A stretch of DNA of 64,000 bases from assembly GCA_026168455.1 (NCBI GenBank), contig CM047426.1, positions 30,191,058 to 30,255,057 on the forward strand. Direction: 5' to 3'. This DNA is from Theocolax elegans (taxonomy: Eukaryota > Arthropoda > Insecta > Hymenoptera > Cerocephalidae). This document shows, in pieces, positions 35,670 to 48,067 of this stretch (within the stretch, counting starts at the first letter, position 1; every line of letters starts with the position of its first letter). The notes under the pieces are model-generated. The model was not told the origin of the DNA, searched no databases, and saw only the letters and a program-made list of their open reading frames with translations. A program made the position numbers and the translations under genes.

Positions 35670-36000
35670 CGATAGGTAGCCCTGAATGGAAACGAGATAA
35701 AATTCTACAACGAAGGTAGAGAGAGAGATGGCGAGAAGATGAAAGTGCGCGCAAACGAGCCGAAATAAAACAGTGATATCGAGGCATTTCACGCACGAGC
35801 GGGAACGTTTAGCAAATTCAACGTGCGTGCCGGCAGTCGACAGCTTCTCTTTTGCTCCTTTCCTTCCCTGAGGTTATCTGCAGCACAGTGTATTCAGAGC
35901 CGCAGGGGCCGCCCGCTCGCTGAAAAATACTCTTCTCGCTGACACCTGTAGCTTCGGCCTCCCTCGATTCTACATACGTGCGTTTGCCCCTTACTCCCTC

Positions 36001-36003
<3 letters not shown>

Positions 36004-36042
<39 letters not shown>
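36004..36042. repeat. (CT)n microsatellite
   Basis: A perfect CT run of about 39 bp. Confidence 0.95.
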
Positions 36043-36044
<2 letters not shown>

Positions 36045-38180
36045 CTGCTGCTCCTACTGCCTCTAGTTTCCAAACGTGCGGAGAGCACGGAAAAATGCGA
36101 AAATCGACTCTCTAACAGTGGGTAGAGGAATCCGCGAGTGAAACCTACTCGTTTTATCGACGATAAATATCAATGGGGCTACCTCGCTCGTATGCGAGAG
36201 AGGGAAATAACACTCCATGCAGTTTATACAGGGAGAAGGTTTATTATCGAATTTGCGCATTGCGATGACAGCCCATGAAGCTGTTACACTCAATTTTCGC
36301 TCCTGAAAACGTCATTCGTCCGTTTTCGGCTGTCGGTGATACCGGCGTTGACTAGAAAACGCGATAATGGATCGCATCGCTGCGAGGCAAATTTATTTGA
36401 GCAATTTATCACTCGCTGTATCGAGATAAACGAGGTTATTTGATTCTGAGAAATTGGTTGTTCCTTTTATTTTAAATTTCGGTCGATTTGCGATGACGTT
36501 TATTTGAGTATGATGAATTTTAAGACTGAAAATAAAACAAACACTTGACGTATGTGTCATTAAAATAAATAATTAGAATTCTTCTAAGATAAAATAACGG
36601 TCGTTAAATCCATTTTATATAACATAATTTAAAGTAATGTATAATGTAAGCAAAATAATTAAGTCAACAAATATATTCATATTGGTGATATAAAAATAAC
36701 ATAATCGAAACTATCTTACCAATGTTCACACATCAATTGAGTAAAATATTATATTATTTTATCGAGTATATTATATCAAAATATGATTGTTTTTCGAAAA
36801 AACTTGATTTATCTCAAATGTTTGCTATTATTGGTAAACGTTACTTGTTTGATTACAAATCTGTCGTCTACAGTTAAATTAGTGATAAGTTTAGAGATAA
36901 ATAAAGAGGAAATGATAGTCCGAGTCGTTATGGAAGTGTAGAAGCTTACACTGCGGGCGAAAGTAACGTGCCCGTTCAGGCTCCACAAGTGGTGGACTTT
37001 ACGGGACTTAAGATTAATCCCCATAATTACCCCCCAAGCTTGTAGTCCTTCTCTGATTTCGTTTTTGTAGAGCCACCGGTATACGCGCGTAAGCTCCGTA
37101 CGCGCCTTTTCACCTCCAGGGGCAGGAGATTCGCGCGATTCATTGACGACGCGCTCATTCGACCATAAAGATATTTATCAGACCGGTAACCCTGGTCATC
37201 CTTTACTCTCAGCCCACCAGGAGACTGGGAAATTGGAGGATGGATATACTCTTTGTATCTCTCTTTCTCTCCCCTCCCCCTCCCCGCCCTACTCCGCTCG
37301 CCACACTCTTTCTCTCTCAATCTCTCTGACTCTCTCATGTTTCCCTAACGCTGGGCGGACGAAAAATCAATTACTCGTGATTGTGTTTTATGTGACTCCT
37401 CTGGTTTAACGCGATTAACACCCGTTAGAGTGGAATGATTTTTTGCCGCTCATGCTATATTACTCGACTGGATCTCTTTTCCTAAAATTTATGTGGGTGA
37501 GGGAAACGTTCTAGATAACCGAGGGACGGGAAATTGCTTTTAAGTGATTTTCGACGCCTATTTACGAAAAATTTGTATCTTTTTCTGTAAAACAAATGTC
37601 AAGATAATTTCCATAGATTTACTGTAAGCAAGTAAGGGTAGAGTCGAGGTTAACAAAATATTATTTCAAACGTACACTTTAAGTATACTAGTCAATTATG
37701 AAATTTTTCATTAAAATTAATATACATATATTCTTCAATATATTAATACTTTTATATGTATTTCAAAGGGTTTTTTAAAAAATCGTAATGTCTTTAATTT
37801 CTAGAAAAATATTTGATGATAACTTATTAAACATTTGTCATAAAATGAGAATATATGATTTTTAGCGAATTAAGGTCAGTAAAAGTTCATTGAAACCATC
37901 ATGTAATTTTCAATCTAAAAGGTTCTCTATTATTTTGTATAGGATGCGTATATTTTGAGTTACATGGTCATAAAATTGGACAAATAAGTATAAAACAGCA
38001 AAATTTGTATTTTTTGGTTATTAATAATTCTAATTAATATCTAAATTATGCATTAAAAAATTTGTTTACATATTCTAGGTTCAAAGAGGAGTTATTTAGC
38101 GGTATATTAATAACTTTAAAATTTTCATTTGTTGATTTGATATAATAGATCTCATATCGTGCCCCATGTGTATATATAAT
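36043..38180. other. GC-richer then AT-rich DNA, no supported gene
   Basis: 36043-36420 and 36920-37530 are GC-richer, with CT-rich stretches at 37259-37340. 37560-38180 is AT-rich. No defended coding frame. Confidence 0.5.
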
Positions 38181-38590
38181 GCGGTTCTCTGTTAAATCAA
38201 GCGACTATAAGATTTCTTTCCTATAAATTTGAGAAAACTGTTTCCTATACATTTTGGATATTGATGTAAATTTTAAAAGCTAAAATTTAATAGTTTTGAT
38301 ATTCAAAATCAAAACTGGTAATTTTAATATTTTTTAGGTTTTATATTGTTAATTTTTAATTGTTTACAACTCAAAAATGCCTAATCCAATTTAAAAACAG
38401 CTAAATACTTTTTTTAACTGTAAATTACGTAAAGTTTTAAAAAAAGATTGTTTAACATCATTGAGTGTACCGTTCCAATTCAACATTAAAAATTGTAGAA
38501 ATTGTGAAAAGATATTACAAGTTACCCTATCCGAAAAAGTCATAGAAGTAACTTCAAATATACTTTTTAAAATATGTTAGTCACATCATG
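38181..38590. repeat. Diverged copy of the element at 27781-28259
   Basis: It starts GCGGTTCTCTGTTAAATCAA, like the left end of the 27.8-kb copy. It shares the blocks TTTAACATCATTGAGTGTACC and AGTAACTTCAAATATACTTT. A segment at about 38296-38325 (AAAATCAAAACTGGTAATTT) appears inverted relative to 28157-28180. The right end was not found, so this copy is broken or rearranged. Confidence 0.5.
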
Positions 38591-41171
38591 GTCTTACAAT
38601 TAGGGAAATTGCAAAAAATGTAGAATAATAAATCAACGTATTATGAGATATTGAATATCAAATATTATGTGACAGTTATTGTACACAGTATTTGATTAAA
38701 AAATGTTTACTATCTAAATTAGAAATAAAAAATAAAAAGAAAAAGAATCAATAAAATATAGAAGTTAGAACCGATAAAGCAGATATAATATTAATAAGAT
38801 TATACAACATAAACTTACAAGTATGCACTTATAACAATCAGGTCTTGACAATTAAGCAAGTGTTTTTCACAATTACTTCATTCGAAATAGTTGATAAAAT
38901 TATTTAGATCGATTATTTAGAAATAGTTGTTCAAGTGAAATAATAATTTATTTATAAGGCTGCTAATAAAAACTTGCTTTTAAAAGAAAATGCGGAATGC
39001 TGTATGCTAGGTTCACTGCGCTGTGAACTTAATTATATTATATTGTTTTACCCAATATCCAAAATGTGTAGGCGAAGAGTACGTCAAATATATATTAAAT
39101 TAATATTATGGTAAATATGTATATTTAGAAAAATACGTTGAACTTAAGTGAAAGAAAGGTGTGTCAATAGATTTACTTTTAGTAAAACTATGAAAAGTTA
39201 TAAATCTATAGAAAGTCGTCATTGCCTTACTCGGAAACGATCCGAGTTGAGTATAATAAGAATCGATATCTTAATTAGCGAAGTAAACCAGACTCGGGGT
39301 GGAGATTCGGGGTCCAAGCCTGACTGAGAGAAAGCATTATCTCGTTCTCCCGCTCTCGGCGTGCCTTCCGATCGGGCCGTTGAAGCGGCCAGGCAGATCC
39401 GGGGGAAGCGTCGGGTGTGGACGCCGGACCGGAAACGCGAAGCCCTCCGGAGCGCGACGTCCCACCGGAAGTACCATTCACGCGGGCCAGCGTCGTCGAC
39501 GCCACTGATACGCCGCTGAATAAACAATACCCTGGCCAGCTACCCCGAAAAAAGGGAATCGAGAGTGGTGAAAAAAAGGAAAGGGAAAAAAACTTTCGAC
39601 GGACGTGGCCCGGCCTTGTCTGCGCGCACTCCCCGGAGTTTGCTTACATTGAATTTCGCCTTTCTCTTCCGCGGCCTACGCGCCTACGACTTTCGGACGG
39701 AAATTCGTTTCACGACTCGTCGTTTCCCCCGGATCACGAGCTCTTTTCACTCATTTTCCGTCGAGCCGCAGATTTCCAGCGGTGCGTGATTCTGATTTGT
39801 CCGGTCGCTTTCTTCATCTGTACAACGTTCAATGCCTCCTCCATCCTCTAAGAAAAAAATCAATTTTAGTTTGTTGTAACCGATGGAGAGGTCTCAAACA
39901 AATTTTTAAAAGCTGATTTATATAATTTTTAAATATTATAAATTTGGGAAAATCAGTTCTTGATGTAATAAACTACGTATAAATACGTATACTTAATAAT
40001 GTATATATGTAAAATTGAACATTTTCTACATGTCTGTAGTTGTGCATTTACTATTATAGATAATACAAAATACTCAAAATTATAAAATAGAAAATTTTGA
40101 AATTTTTAATTTTTCGGTAGGTAAGATAATGACTGAGCTACACTTGCGTTAACATTCTAGAGAAATATTTGGATTAAGATATTTCGATTAATTTTGACGT
40201 GAAATAACGATTCCGGGTAGGCGAATTAACGAAATGCGACAGTGGAAGGGGCGTGAGCCACGTACGTAGTTAGAGAGTGAATGCTCGCGATTTTAGTGGC
40301 TCTTGACTAATCCGATAAAGTGCTAGGCGTGCACGAATTGCTACTTCTTGTGAGCACTGGCACCCCGGCCAATAGGTTATGACGCTGAGTGTTCTGTATT
40401 GTCTAATAAACTCATATTATGACGGCCATTCATGAGCTGACTGGCATCGAGTACTAACGAGATTCATTCCTCTGTAACACATCGTGCCTCTGTATCAAAC
40501 GTAATTTTTCTTCCTCCAACTATTTACCGCTGATTGACACTGGCATTAATTGGGATGGTTCATCGGAAAGAAAAATACAACTTACCTAAAATATATGACC
40601 TCTTATTTATCGGGAAGAAAGCTGGAGTTGGGATTTTCTATTTCTATAAATATGTATAAGCTTTGCACAAGTGGTTGGCGATCTACAAATAAATAAAATA
40701 ATTTGGATGAACAGTTTACTGTTATTGTTTAGCAAATATATCTTTAGAAATATATTCTGATTATACTAGATTTATTATTGTGAAATTGGTGTATTTGAAC
40801 AACTTGTGTAAAATTATAAGTGAAAACGTCGAAAAATGTCTAAGAGTGTTATTTTCGTATGGGAAATTATTGCTACTATATCAATATTGATATTATTGAG
40901 AAACATTCTAAATAAATGTGAATGTAGATTTGGACAGCTGTCATTTTATCTGAAAATAATTTCATCTCTGACCACATAAACACACTCATACCTGGTTAGA
41001 TTCGACGATTCGTATCGACCTCGGTATTCGCTCTTCTCTCAATTACTTCAAACGCACTCGTCGCCCGGGTGACGCGGTGCTCTTTAGTGAGTTTCTCTAC
41101 TCTCTTCCACTTCGAGCTCAATCGAGTACGGCGCCTAGGTTCAATTTCACCGCAGAGTATTTGCTGGCAAA
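38591..41171. other. AT-rich DNA around a CpG-rich island, no supported gene
   Basis: The island at 39220-39860 is notably CpG-rich, with overlapping frames on both strands (up to 144 residues) that resemble nothing known. 40990-41170 begins another island. The rest is AT-rich. Confidence 0.5.
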
Positions 41172-41376
41172 AGGAGAGAGAGTGAGAGAGAGAGAGAGAC
41201 AGAGGATAGGAGCTGTGCTCTTTGGCTTCAGCTTGACCTCTCATTAATCACCAAAGACACCGGAGGGTTCGTAGTCTTGCGCACACGAGAGAGAAAGAGA
41301 GATACCGAGTGAGAGAGAGAGAGAGAGAGAGAGAGTGAGAGAGAGAGTAAGAGAGGTGGAGAGAGAGAGAGAGAGA
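41172..41376. repeat. Cluster of GA microsatellites
   Basis: GA runs at about 41172-41200 and 41308-41376 with short interruptions. They generate the artificial SLSLSL frames on the minus strand. Confidence 0.9.
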
Positions 41377-43549
41377 AGTAGAGTCGTACAAGCTGTGTAG
41401 TCGACCGCAGCGTTTGACCGTCGTCGCCTTGCGGACGAACGGCGCAGTTGGTCTCGGTGGGAACACCTTCGTACGGGACGGCGGTCCCGTAATATAGCGC
41501 GCAAAGATGAACCGCAGATTCAATTCAAATCGAGCGGACCCCAGGCTCGTTAGACCGGCAAGCAAACTTTACCCAGCGCGTCTTCCGGACGCTGGCGCTA
41601 AATTGTGTGTCTTCGCCGGGTTACCCTTTCCTGCGTGTTTAGCTAGTGATTTTCACCATTTTGATTTATCCTTTTAACTGTATTATAAATCACAATGAAA
41701 CATTTCTATTTTAATCAAGGCAACGTTTGGAATTGTCTGACTATATGTGAACATTAACTACTTATTCGCGCTTACAGTTGAACCTGAATAAATAAATATA
41801 CCTGTATATTAATAATTACACTTTCGTTATAAAGAAAATTGTAAGTTTGTAGTTTAATATATCTTTCGAAAAAGCCACGGTAAAAAATAATTTTAATTTT
41901 ACCGTAATATCAGTACACAGTAAATCAATAGTATTACAGAATAACTTTATTTTTATACTCGTTAAATACGTGTTATACGTATATTAAGCCTTTATAAGCT
42001 TTAAGTAATTATTCTCAAAATAATGTATTTTGTTCATTGCTAATTTTTTAAGTGTAAATGTACGAGCGCGAACGAGCGTGTGTAGCTATGTATATATAGA
42101 TAAATATAAATGGGGGTATCGAGCCCTACTGAAAAGCAAAGAGTTCGCATTAGTACTCTCCATCTCGAACCTTTGACGAATACACACGTCTTAAATGTTT
42201 ATAGTATCATCGAATAAATGACTGTAATCAATAGATGTGAATTATTTATTTCTCAACCTTCTAAAACAGCAGAAGTGGGTTCAGTAACCAACATCGCGCA
42301 CCATGTTTACTACAAGGACGGGAAAACCGGCACTTTCAGGTGAAAAAGAGGAGCAGTATGGAATAGACGCCGTTGAACAATACAAGCAGACGTGTAAGCG
42401 TCCAGCAGCGATAGTACTGTATGTTTGACTCTGTTTTATGTAAAGGTACATCAGATTTCAGAGTTCATGTATTTTAATAGTAATAAGCCTATAATATGTA
42501 ACATTTTGTGTTTAATATTAAAAGTGTTAAAACAAAGTCTTTAGTTTTTATAACCATAACAAATGTTTGTGAAAATTATGAAAAATGCTGTACATTCAAG
42601 CGTCAAATCTTATTAAAAAAGGAGACTTAACGTAATCTCCTCTATCTGCTTGTAACATGATATATAAGTCTTATTTATACAATATTACCATATTCGAATT
42701 ATCAAATGGTAAAAGTAATTGCAACACTATTGTATGCTACATAACTGTACGTAAGGCTTTAAACCTTAATAGAGATAAAAATAATAGTTGTACAAGATGT
42801 AACTTTAATACAAGACTAGTAGTGTGTACAAGATTAGTAGTAATAATATAGTGGTATGAAAAGTAAAGGATGTAGGTTTTATGTTCTAATTATACTTGTA
42901 ATTAGAAATTACTATTCGGGGAAATGCTTTTTCGTAATATGATATGATGAAGTGTAAACGAAGCCATATGCATATGCCCGCGTGTGCAAACACACGCACA
43001 CGTACATACAGTGAGAGAGATCCGCAAAGGATGTATGTAGTAGTAGATATAAACGAAAGGCGTAGATGTACATCAAAGTAAGCGATAAGTGTCGCATCCT
43101 TCATCCAGGCGTTTGGTTGAAATCCCTGCGTATACACCCGGCATAACTAGAAACCAAACGAAAGCACGATTCAAATCCTAGCGGGTGAAATCAAATTGAT
43201 GAGGCAACTTGGAAGCGCGGCGAGCTACTCAGTGGTAAACGACGGTGTTGGAGGTGGAAGAGCCAGGTCGTACCCCTCTCCAATCCCCCTTTACCAGCGA
43301 GGGCTAGTATACACACCGATTTCACGCCAGGCCCCGCACGCGTATACACAGACCGGCGTACCGCCTCTCTCGCCTCGAGCAACGCGTCATTCCCATGTGA
43401 GCGTGTGTCGGTGTGTCTGCATCCGCTGGTACGCTTAATCGCGGGATTAACTGACTTGGCAGGTAAACTATGCTATTGCGAGTGGAGGATAATCCCGACC
43501 CGAAATCTTACCATTCGTATGACCATTAAGGCGTCCTTCCCGAGACTCG
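41377..43549. other. Mixed island and AT-rich DNA, no supported gene
   Basis: Islands lie at about 41377-41650 and 42960-43720. 41660-42290 is AT-rich. A 41-residue frame at 42303-42428 is listed separately. CACACG-rich sequence lies at 42980-43010. Confidence 0.5.
42303..42428 (+). CDS. Candidate micro-ORF (41 aa), unrecognised
   Basis: An ATG in a CACCATG context starts a 41-residue frame with unusually ordinary composition (KPALSGEKEEQYGIDAVEQY in its first half). It ends in TGA at 42426. A CAG/GTGAAA donor-like site occurs inside it at about 42340. No family is recognised. Confidence 0.15.
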   Translation: MFTTRTGKPALSGEKEEQYGIDAVEQYKQTCKRPAAIVLYV

Positions 43550-43585
43550 AGTTTCGAGTCCCGAGTCCCGAGTCCCGAGTCCCCG
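43550..43585. repeat. Short tandem repeat of CCGAGT units
   Basis: About five CGAGTC units in a row with one initial variant (CGAGTTT). The run lies in a CpG-rich island. Confidence 0.8.
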
Positions 43586-44823
43586 AGAAAACAAATCGAC
43601 TGCCGGTACATCCCGCGTCTTAGGATCTTGCTTCGGCATCTTTTGCTGTGTTTAGTCTCCAGGCTCTAGCTGCCCCTACTCCTCCCTTACTCTGGATACT
43701 CAGGGACAAATCTTATTAATGCAAACTATCCAATATTTCGAGAGTTTTAACCAAGATGTATTAGGATTATCGGTAAATCTTCTTTTTGAAATTTAAATTT
43801 TACAACGTCTACTCTTATTGCAATGCATCCCTTTGTAAATACGTAAATATAACTATTTTATTCAATTAGCACGCATTAGCTAGCAAAATAAATAATGAAC
43901 GGCATTTTATAGAGTAAAAAAAGTTAGAATCGTAATATTAGAGAGAGAAAAAGAACAAACGATTGAGAATATCTTATCGGAAGATTAGCCAATATTTAAC
44001 GCAAGTGGCAGATTAAAAATTAGTGTGAAATGAAAGGAGCTGCATGAAAGCTTCGGGAAGCGCAGTAGAGATGGATTTCTGAATTCAATAATCGGTAATA
44101 ATACAAAAGAGGTTGAAAATCGGAGCAGAGCGTCGGATCCGGGGTGAGTAGCGCAGCGTACATACGTATATACGAAGGACGATTGACTTATTTGATTCGA
44201 TTTCGCACGAGTGCAAGTTTCTCGCAGATCTGGGCGAGGGGGAAGGAAGCCGGCGCGTCCCTTTACCGCACGGGTGGTATACATGGAAGATAGAAGGCAG
44301 CAGCCGCGCGTTTTCTCCGGAGAATGGAAAGAGGTTATAGGGAAGGAAGCTTTATGGTACACCGCAAAACCAACAAACGATATGCACTGGAGAGACGTAG
44401 GTCTGACGTATCGTATCGCGCCCGTAGTTGCGCACGCAACCACACATGTGCAAGCGCGAAATGGCACTATGGATATCACAATACTGGGGCCGAGACCGAT
44501 GCCTCTCAATGGAACGAGCAATGGAACTAGCTGCGCTCGCAGGCCTACTACGCTTAACCGCTACGTCAGAGTTAAAAGTTTCCCTTGCGCGGGCAAATGG
44601 CGCACTTAGCCAATGCTCCTCCGTCCTTGCGGTTAAATGAATCAGTCACTCACTATTTTGATAATGAACATTTTCTTATACTTCGTACTTCATATTTTAT
44701 ACTATAATGCTTGTATAAATAAAATATCGCCCTATTGAATTATTTCAACTCCAGTATTCTATATCTAACTGCCTATATATACTTACTTAACTTGTGTGGT
44801 AGAAAGCATTTTAGTTTTCATCT

Positions 44824-44825
<2 letters not shown>
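43586..44825. other. GC-richer island, no supported gene
   Basis: 43986-44640 carries long overlapping frames on both strands (178 residues minus, 132 residues plus). Neither has a recognisable domain, and overlap of this type is common in CpG-rich noncoding DNA. Confidence 0.45.

Positions 44826-44866
<41 letters not shown>
44826..44866. repeat. (CT)n microsatellite
   Basis: A perfect CT run of about 40 bp followed by a short TG run. Confidence 0.95.
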
Positions 44867-44868
<2 letters not shown>

Positions 44869-47489
44869 TGTGTGTAGGTGTATTATTAAAAAACTGCTTA
44901 TTACATATTGTAATGGTAAAGTGGGCAGCGCGGTTTCGACCAGTGATCTATGTGGTCGAACCGAAAAGGTAATCAGCCATTTACGTTACTATAATTTATA
45001 CCAGCAAAATAATCATTGATCGCTGTTGGAAAAGTATCGGCCAGGCATACGTATCTTTTCTTTTTATCAATTGGTCATGAAGAGTGCCGTGGAAACCCAA
45101 AGTACGCAAAAGTCAACGCTGACAACGGTTCGAACCTGAACGAAGACGACGAATATGATATAAGTGTAGCGATCACCGCGTTGACTTCAGTGACTACGGT
45201 GACGACTTGAGCGCAGCGACAATGCCATCAACACTTTGACTCGTCAACAACTACGTAATAGCTCCATACGTCTGTGTGCTTGCGTATATATACGGTCAAA
45301 AAATATACCGTTTTATATTTTATATACATATATTGATGTATATAAAAGTATATATAATATATAAGTAGAAAACAATTTAAGTTTCCAAGTAAAAGCTAAC
45401 GTTTGAGACTAGAATTATTTAGTTTAATTTCTATATGCAGTATGCGTATGTGAAATATACAATATTTCGTATACAAAGGAAAAATTTGAATAAAATTTTT
45501 TAATTTATTTGGTATATTAAGTTACAATTATTTAATACAATAATATAAAAAGCAAAGAAAAAAAGTATACTAGTATAAAATAACGTAAAATTACGATGCA
45601 TCTTTATTAATTTATTCGAGTATACAGGTTTTTCAAAAATAATATTTTACCAACGTTAATGTTATATTTGTAATGTTTTAATAGAGACTTATGGAACATG
45701 TACTCTTTTAACATATAAATTGAGCACTAATAATATTTACTAGTTAAAAATATACGTATGAAAAATTAAGTGGAATGTTCAGATTTTCCAGCATACGGAT
45801 TTCTTAGCTCGGAATTATCGTCACCGAGAAAAATTTAAGGTTCAATAAACTTGTAATCGTTACTCAAAAAGTTAAAATCCCGTGGAATTAAGAGCTTTTA
45901 ATTGAATTTTTATTTGTCCATGTAGTTCAACTGTTTCAAAGTTAGGTTTGATTAAAAAATCATCACAAGTTAGAATTTATTTTTAATTATTTTTTAATTA
46001 TTTTTTTTTCAACTCGATAATACATGCGTGTGTTAATCACACTATGTTTAATGGTTTGATTTCTACTAGATACATTCATATTATACAAGTGGAATCCATT
46101 TAAATATAAAAATAATAATTTTTAAGGTAGAAAGAGGAAAAAAAAGATGATTTTGCAGCAAGCGTTGGTTTGTTAAATGAGCGGTTAGTCAAGGCGCCGT
46201 GCCGGGAACTCTGCAGGGGTCGAGTTTGCGCTTGCACCACCTCCTTTGGGGGTATAAATAGAGGTGACGTAATTACCGAGATTAATGCGGTTTCGAGGCT
46301 TTTTGGCGCCGCTGCCTTTTATCTCTACGAGGCATCGCCTCGCGCTGTAGCTTCTTCCTCTCGCGAGCGAGACTCCCGGTGTGCCCCTCCTTTTCGAGAG
46401 ACGCCGGAAAGTAATTTGAGTGAGCGCGGTTTTAAATATTACTTATCCCCCGTGGTTCTTTAGGATTTAGCGGTACGAGGGATTTGCCTCTGGGCGACCA
46501 TCTATTTCCCAGGTGCCTTTGACATACGTCCGCGGGACGAACGTAGACTTATTAAGCTATGGAAGTCGATTTCGGTTTCTCCCCAGATTCCTGCTCTCAA
46601 ATCAAAAATATAATTTGCTTTTCTTCTCTCGTTTATTTTTCATTTTTACCATTTCCAATTGAAATGGATACAAGTAACTTATTATATTTCTTCTCTTGTA
46701 ATAAATATCAACGTTCAGGAATATACCTATACATGTGAACTTCTATTCAGTAAATAATATCACTAAAATAGTTACTTTATTTACTTAATGGGTTATGTGC
46801 TTGACAAATATAATATCAATTAACCTAGGTATTTTTTATGATAATTTATATTAGCCAGCAGCGATTCCTCCCAAAATATATCAAAGAAAATAGTCGCGTA
46901 TAACTAAATTATCTTCGTATTTTGACAATCTCAGAATCTCGGAACAATCAGCGTTAATGAGCCCGCGAGGTTTTGTATTGACGAAACTCAATTACAAGTT
47001 CATCCCGGCGTGAAGGAGAATAGAGTTGAGAGAGAAAAGCCAAAGACAACGTGGTAGTGGTCGACAGCTTCTTTCTTAGATTCCTTAGGAATTCCCCTCG
47101 ACTTTCTCCAGATAGAACAGAAGCTTGTGAACGAGAAGAAGGCAACCGAAAAAGAGAAGTTCTCAGGGTGACACCTGCACTAACCATCGAAAACGCCTGT
47201 CGTGTTCTTCTCGTTTTCACAGACTTTTCGAAACTTTTTCTTAAGTTACAGAGATAGGTATGGAATACCGATAATTATACGGATCATATATTATAATAAA
47301 TAAAAATAGTGATTATTCCGCACACTAAACCAGCAATAATAAATGTAGTTAATCAAAACAATCATAAATTAAAGATCCTTTTTTAAAAATTGTCTGTGAT
47401 TGTCTTTTGCACAATTGTAAAAGAAATAATGTTTTGTAATTTATATATTTAAATAAATGTTTTAATAATAATTTAATATCGTTTAGATG
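44867..47489. other. AT-rich DNA with two islands, no supported gene
   Basis: A 9-bp stem with one bulge, GGTTTCGACC / GGTCGAACC, lies at about 44931-44962. 45240-46130 is AT-rich. 46150-46600 and 46940-47250 are GC-richer. The frames are unrecognised. Confidence 0.45.
46253..46262 (+). promoter_or_regulatory. TATA-box-like element
   Basis: TATAAATAGA, a strong match to the TATA consensus, sits in a GC-richer context (GGGGG upstream, GGTGACG downstream). No initiator or transcribed frame is proven downstream, so this is only a motif match. Confidence 0.2.
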
Positions 47490-47555
47490 ACGGTATGGCC
47501 TCCGTTGCTGATTAGCACCAAAAAGAGCGACGTTAAACTATTAAAAAAAGATAAA
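47490..47555 (+). repeat. Dispersed repeat family, copy 3
   Basis: It reads GGCCTCCGTTGCTGATTAGC, then CACCAAAAAGAGCGACGTTA and an A-rich tail. It matches copy 1 but lacks about 13 bases (the TTTCGGAGCAT part), a clean internal deletion. Confidence 0.6.
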
Positions 47556-48024
47556 AACGGGAATGTACAAGAGTAAAAATTAATTTACGATTAATCGTTA
47601 TACTATATTCGATGAATGGTTTTAATTATCTGAGAGTACCTTAATTCAGTAATTTGCGATAGCATTATGTCACTCTGAAATAACTAAAAAAGTAGAAGAA
47701 TGAAGAAGTGAGAGGAAAAATGAGAATAGGAAGAGCTAAATAAAAGAAGAACTTCCTCCTTTAAAACCAAAAACACCGACGACTCGGTCCTTTCTATTTT
47801 TCGTCTCTTGCGCTCTTTCCTATGGGTGTCGTGACGGTACCAACGACGACCCCCTCCCCCCTAAAAAACAGAGACAGAGGCATCCCACTATTCACCTCCT
47901 TGAAAAAGACCCCTTCTTAAGACGCTGCCGTGGCAGCCGTACAACGCCGAGACAATGATATCGCACGAAGAAAGAGAGCAAGAGAGAAGGAGAAAGAAAG
48001 ATAGACATACAGATATATAGATAT

Positions 48025-48026
<2 letters not shown>
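47556..48026. other. Island flank, no supported gene
   Basis: AT-rich to about 47750, then GC-richer. A C-rich run (CCCCCTCCCCCC type) lies near 47850. No coding frame. Confidence 0.4.

Positions 48027-48063
<37 letters not shown>
48027..48063. repeat. (GA)n microsatellite
   Basis: A perfect GA run of about 37 bp. Confidence 0.95.

Positions 48064-48067
<4 letters not shown>

Noticed and set aside
39417..39851. 144-residue plus-strand frame
   Set aside because: CpG-rich noncoding composition with competing frames on both strands, and no recognisable motif.
41244..41565. Minus-strand frames with long Ser-Leu runs
   Set aside because: These are translations of GA microsatellites, not proteins. 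The same applies near 4.6, 35.7, 48.0 and 52.4 kb.
43985..44521. Long minus-strand frame of 178 residues
   Set aside because: It overlaps a 132-residue plus-strand frame in a CpG-rich island, shows no domain, and has no splice or start support beyond its length.
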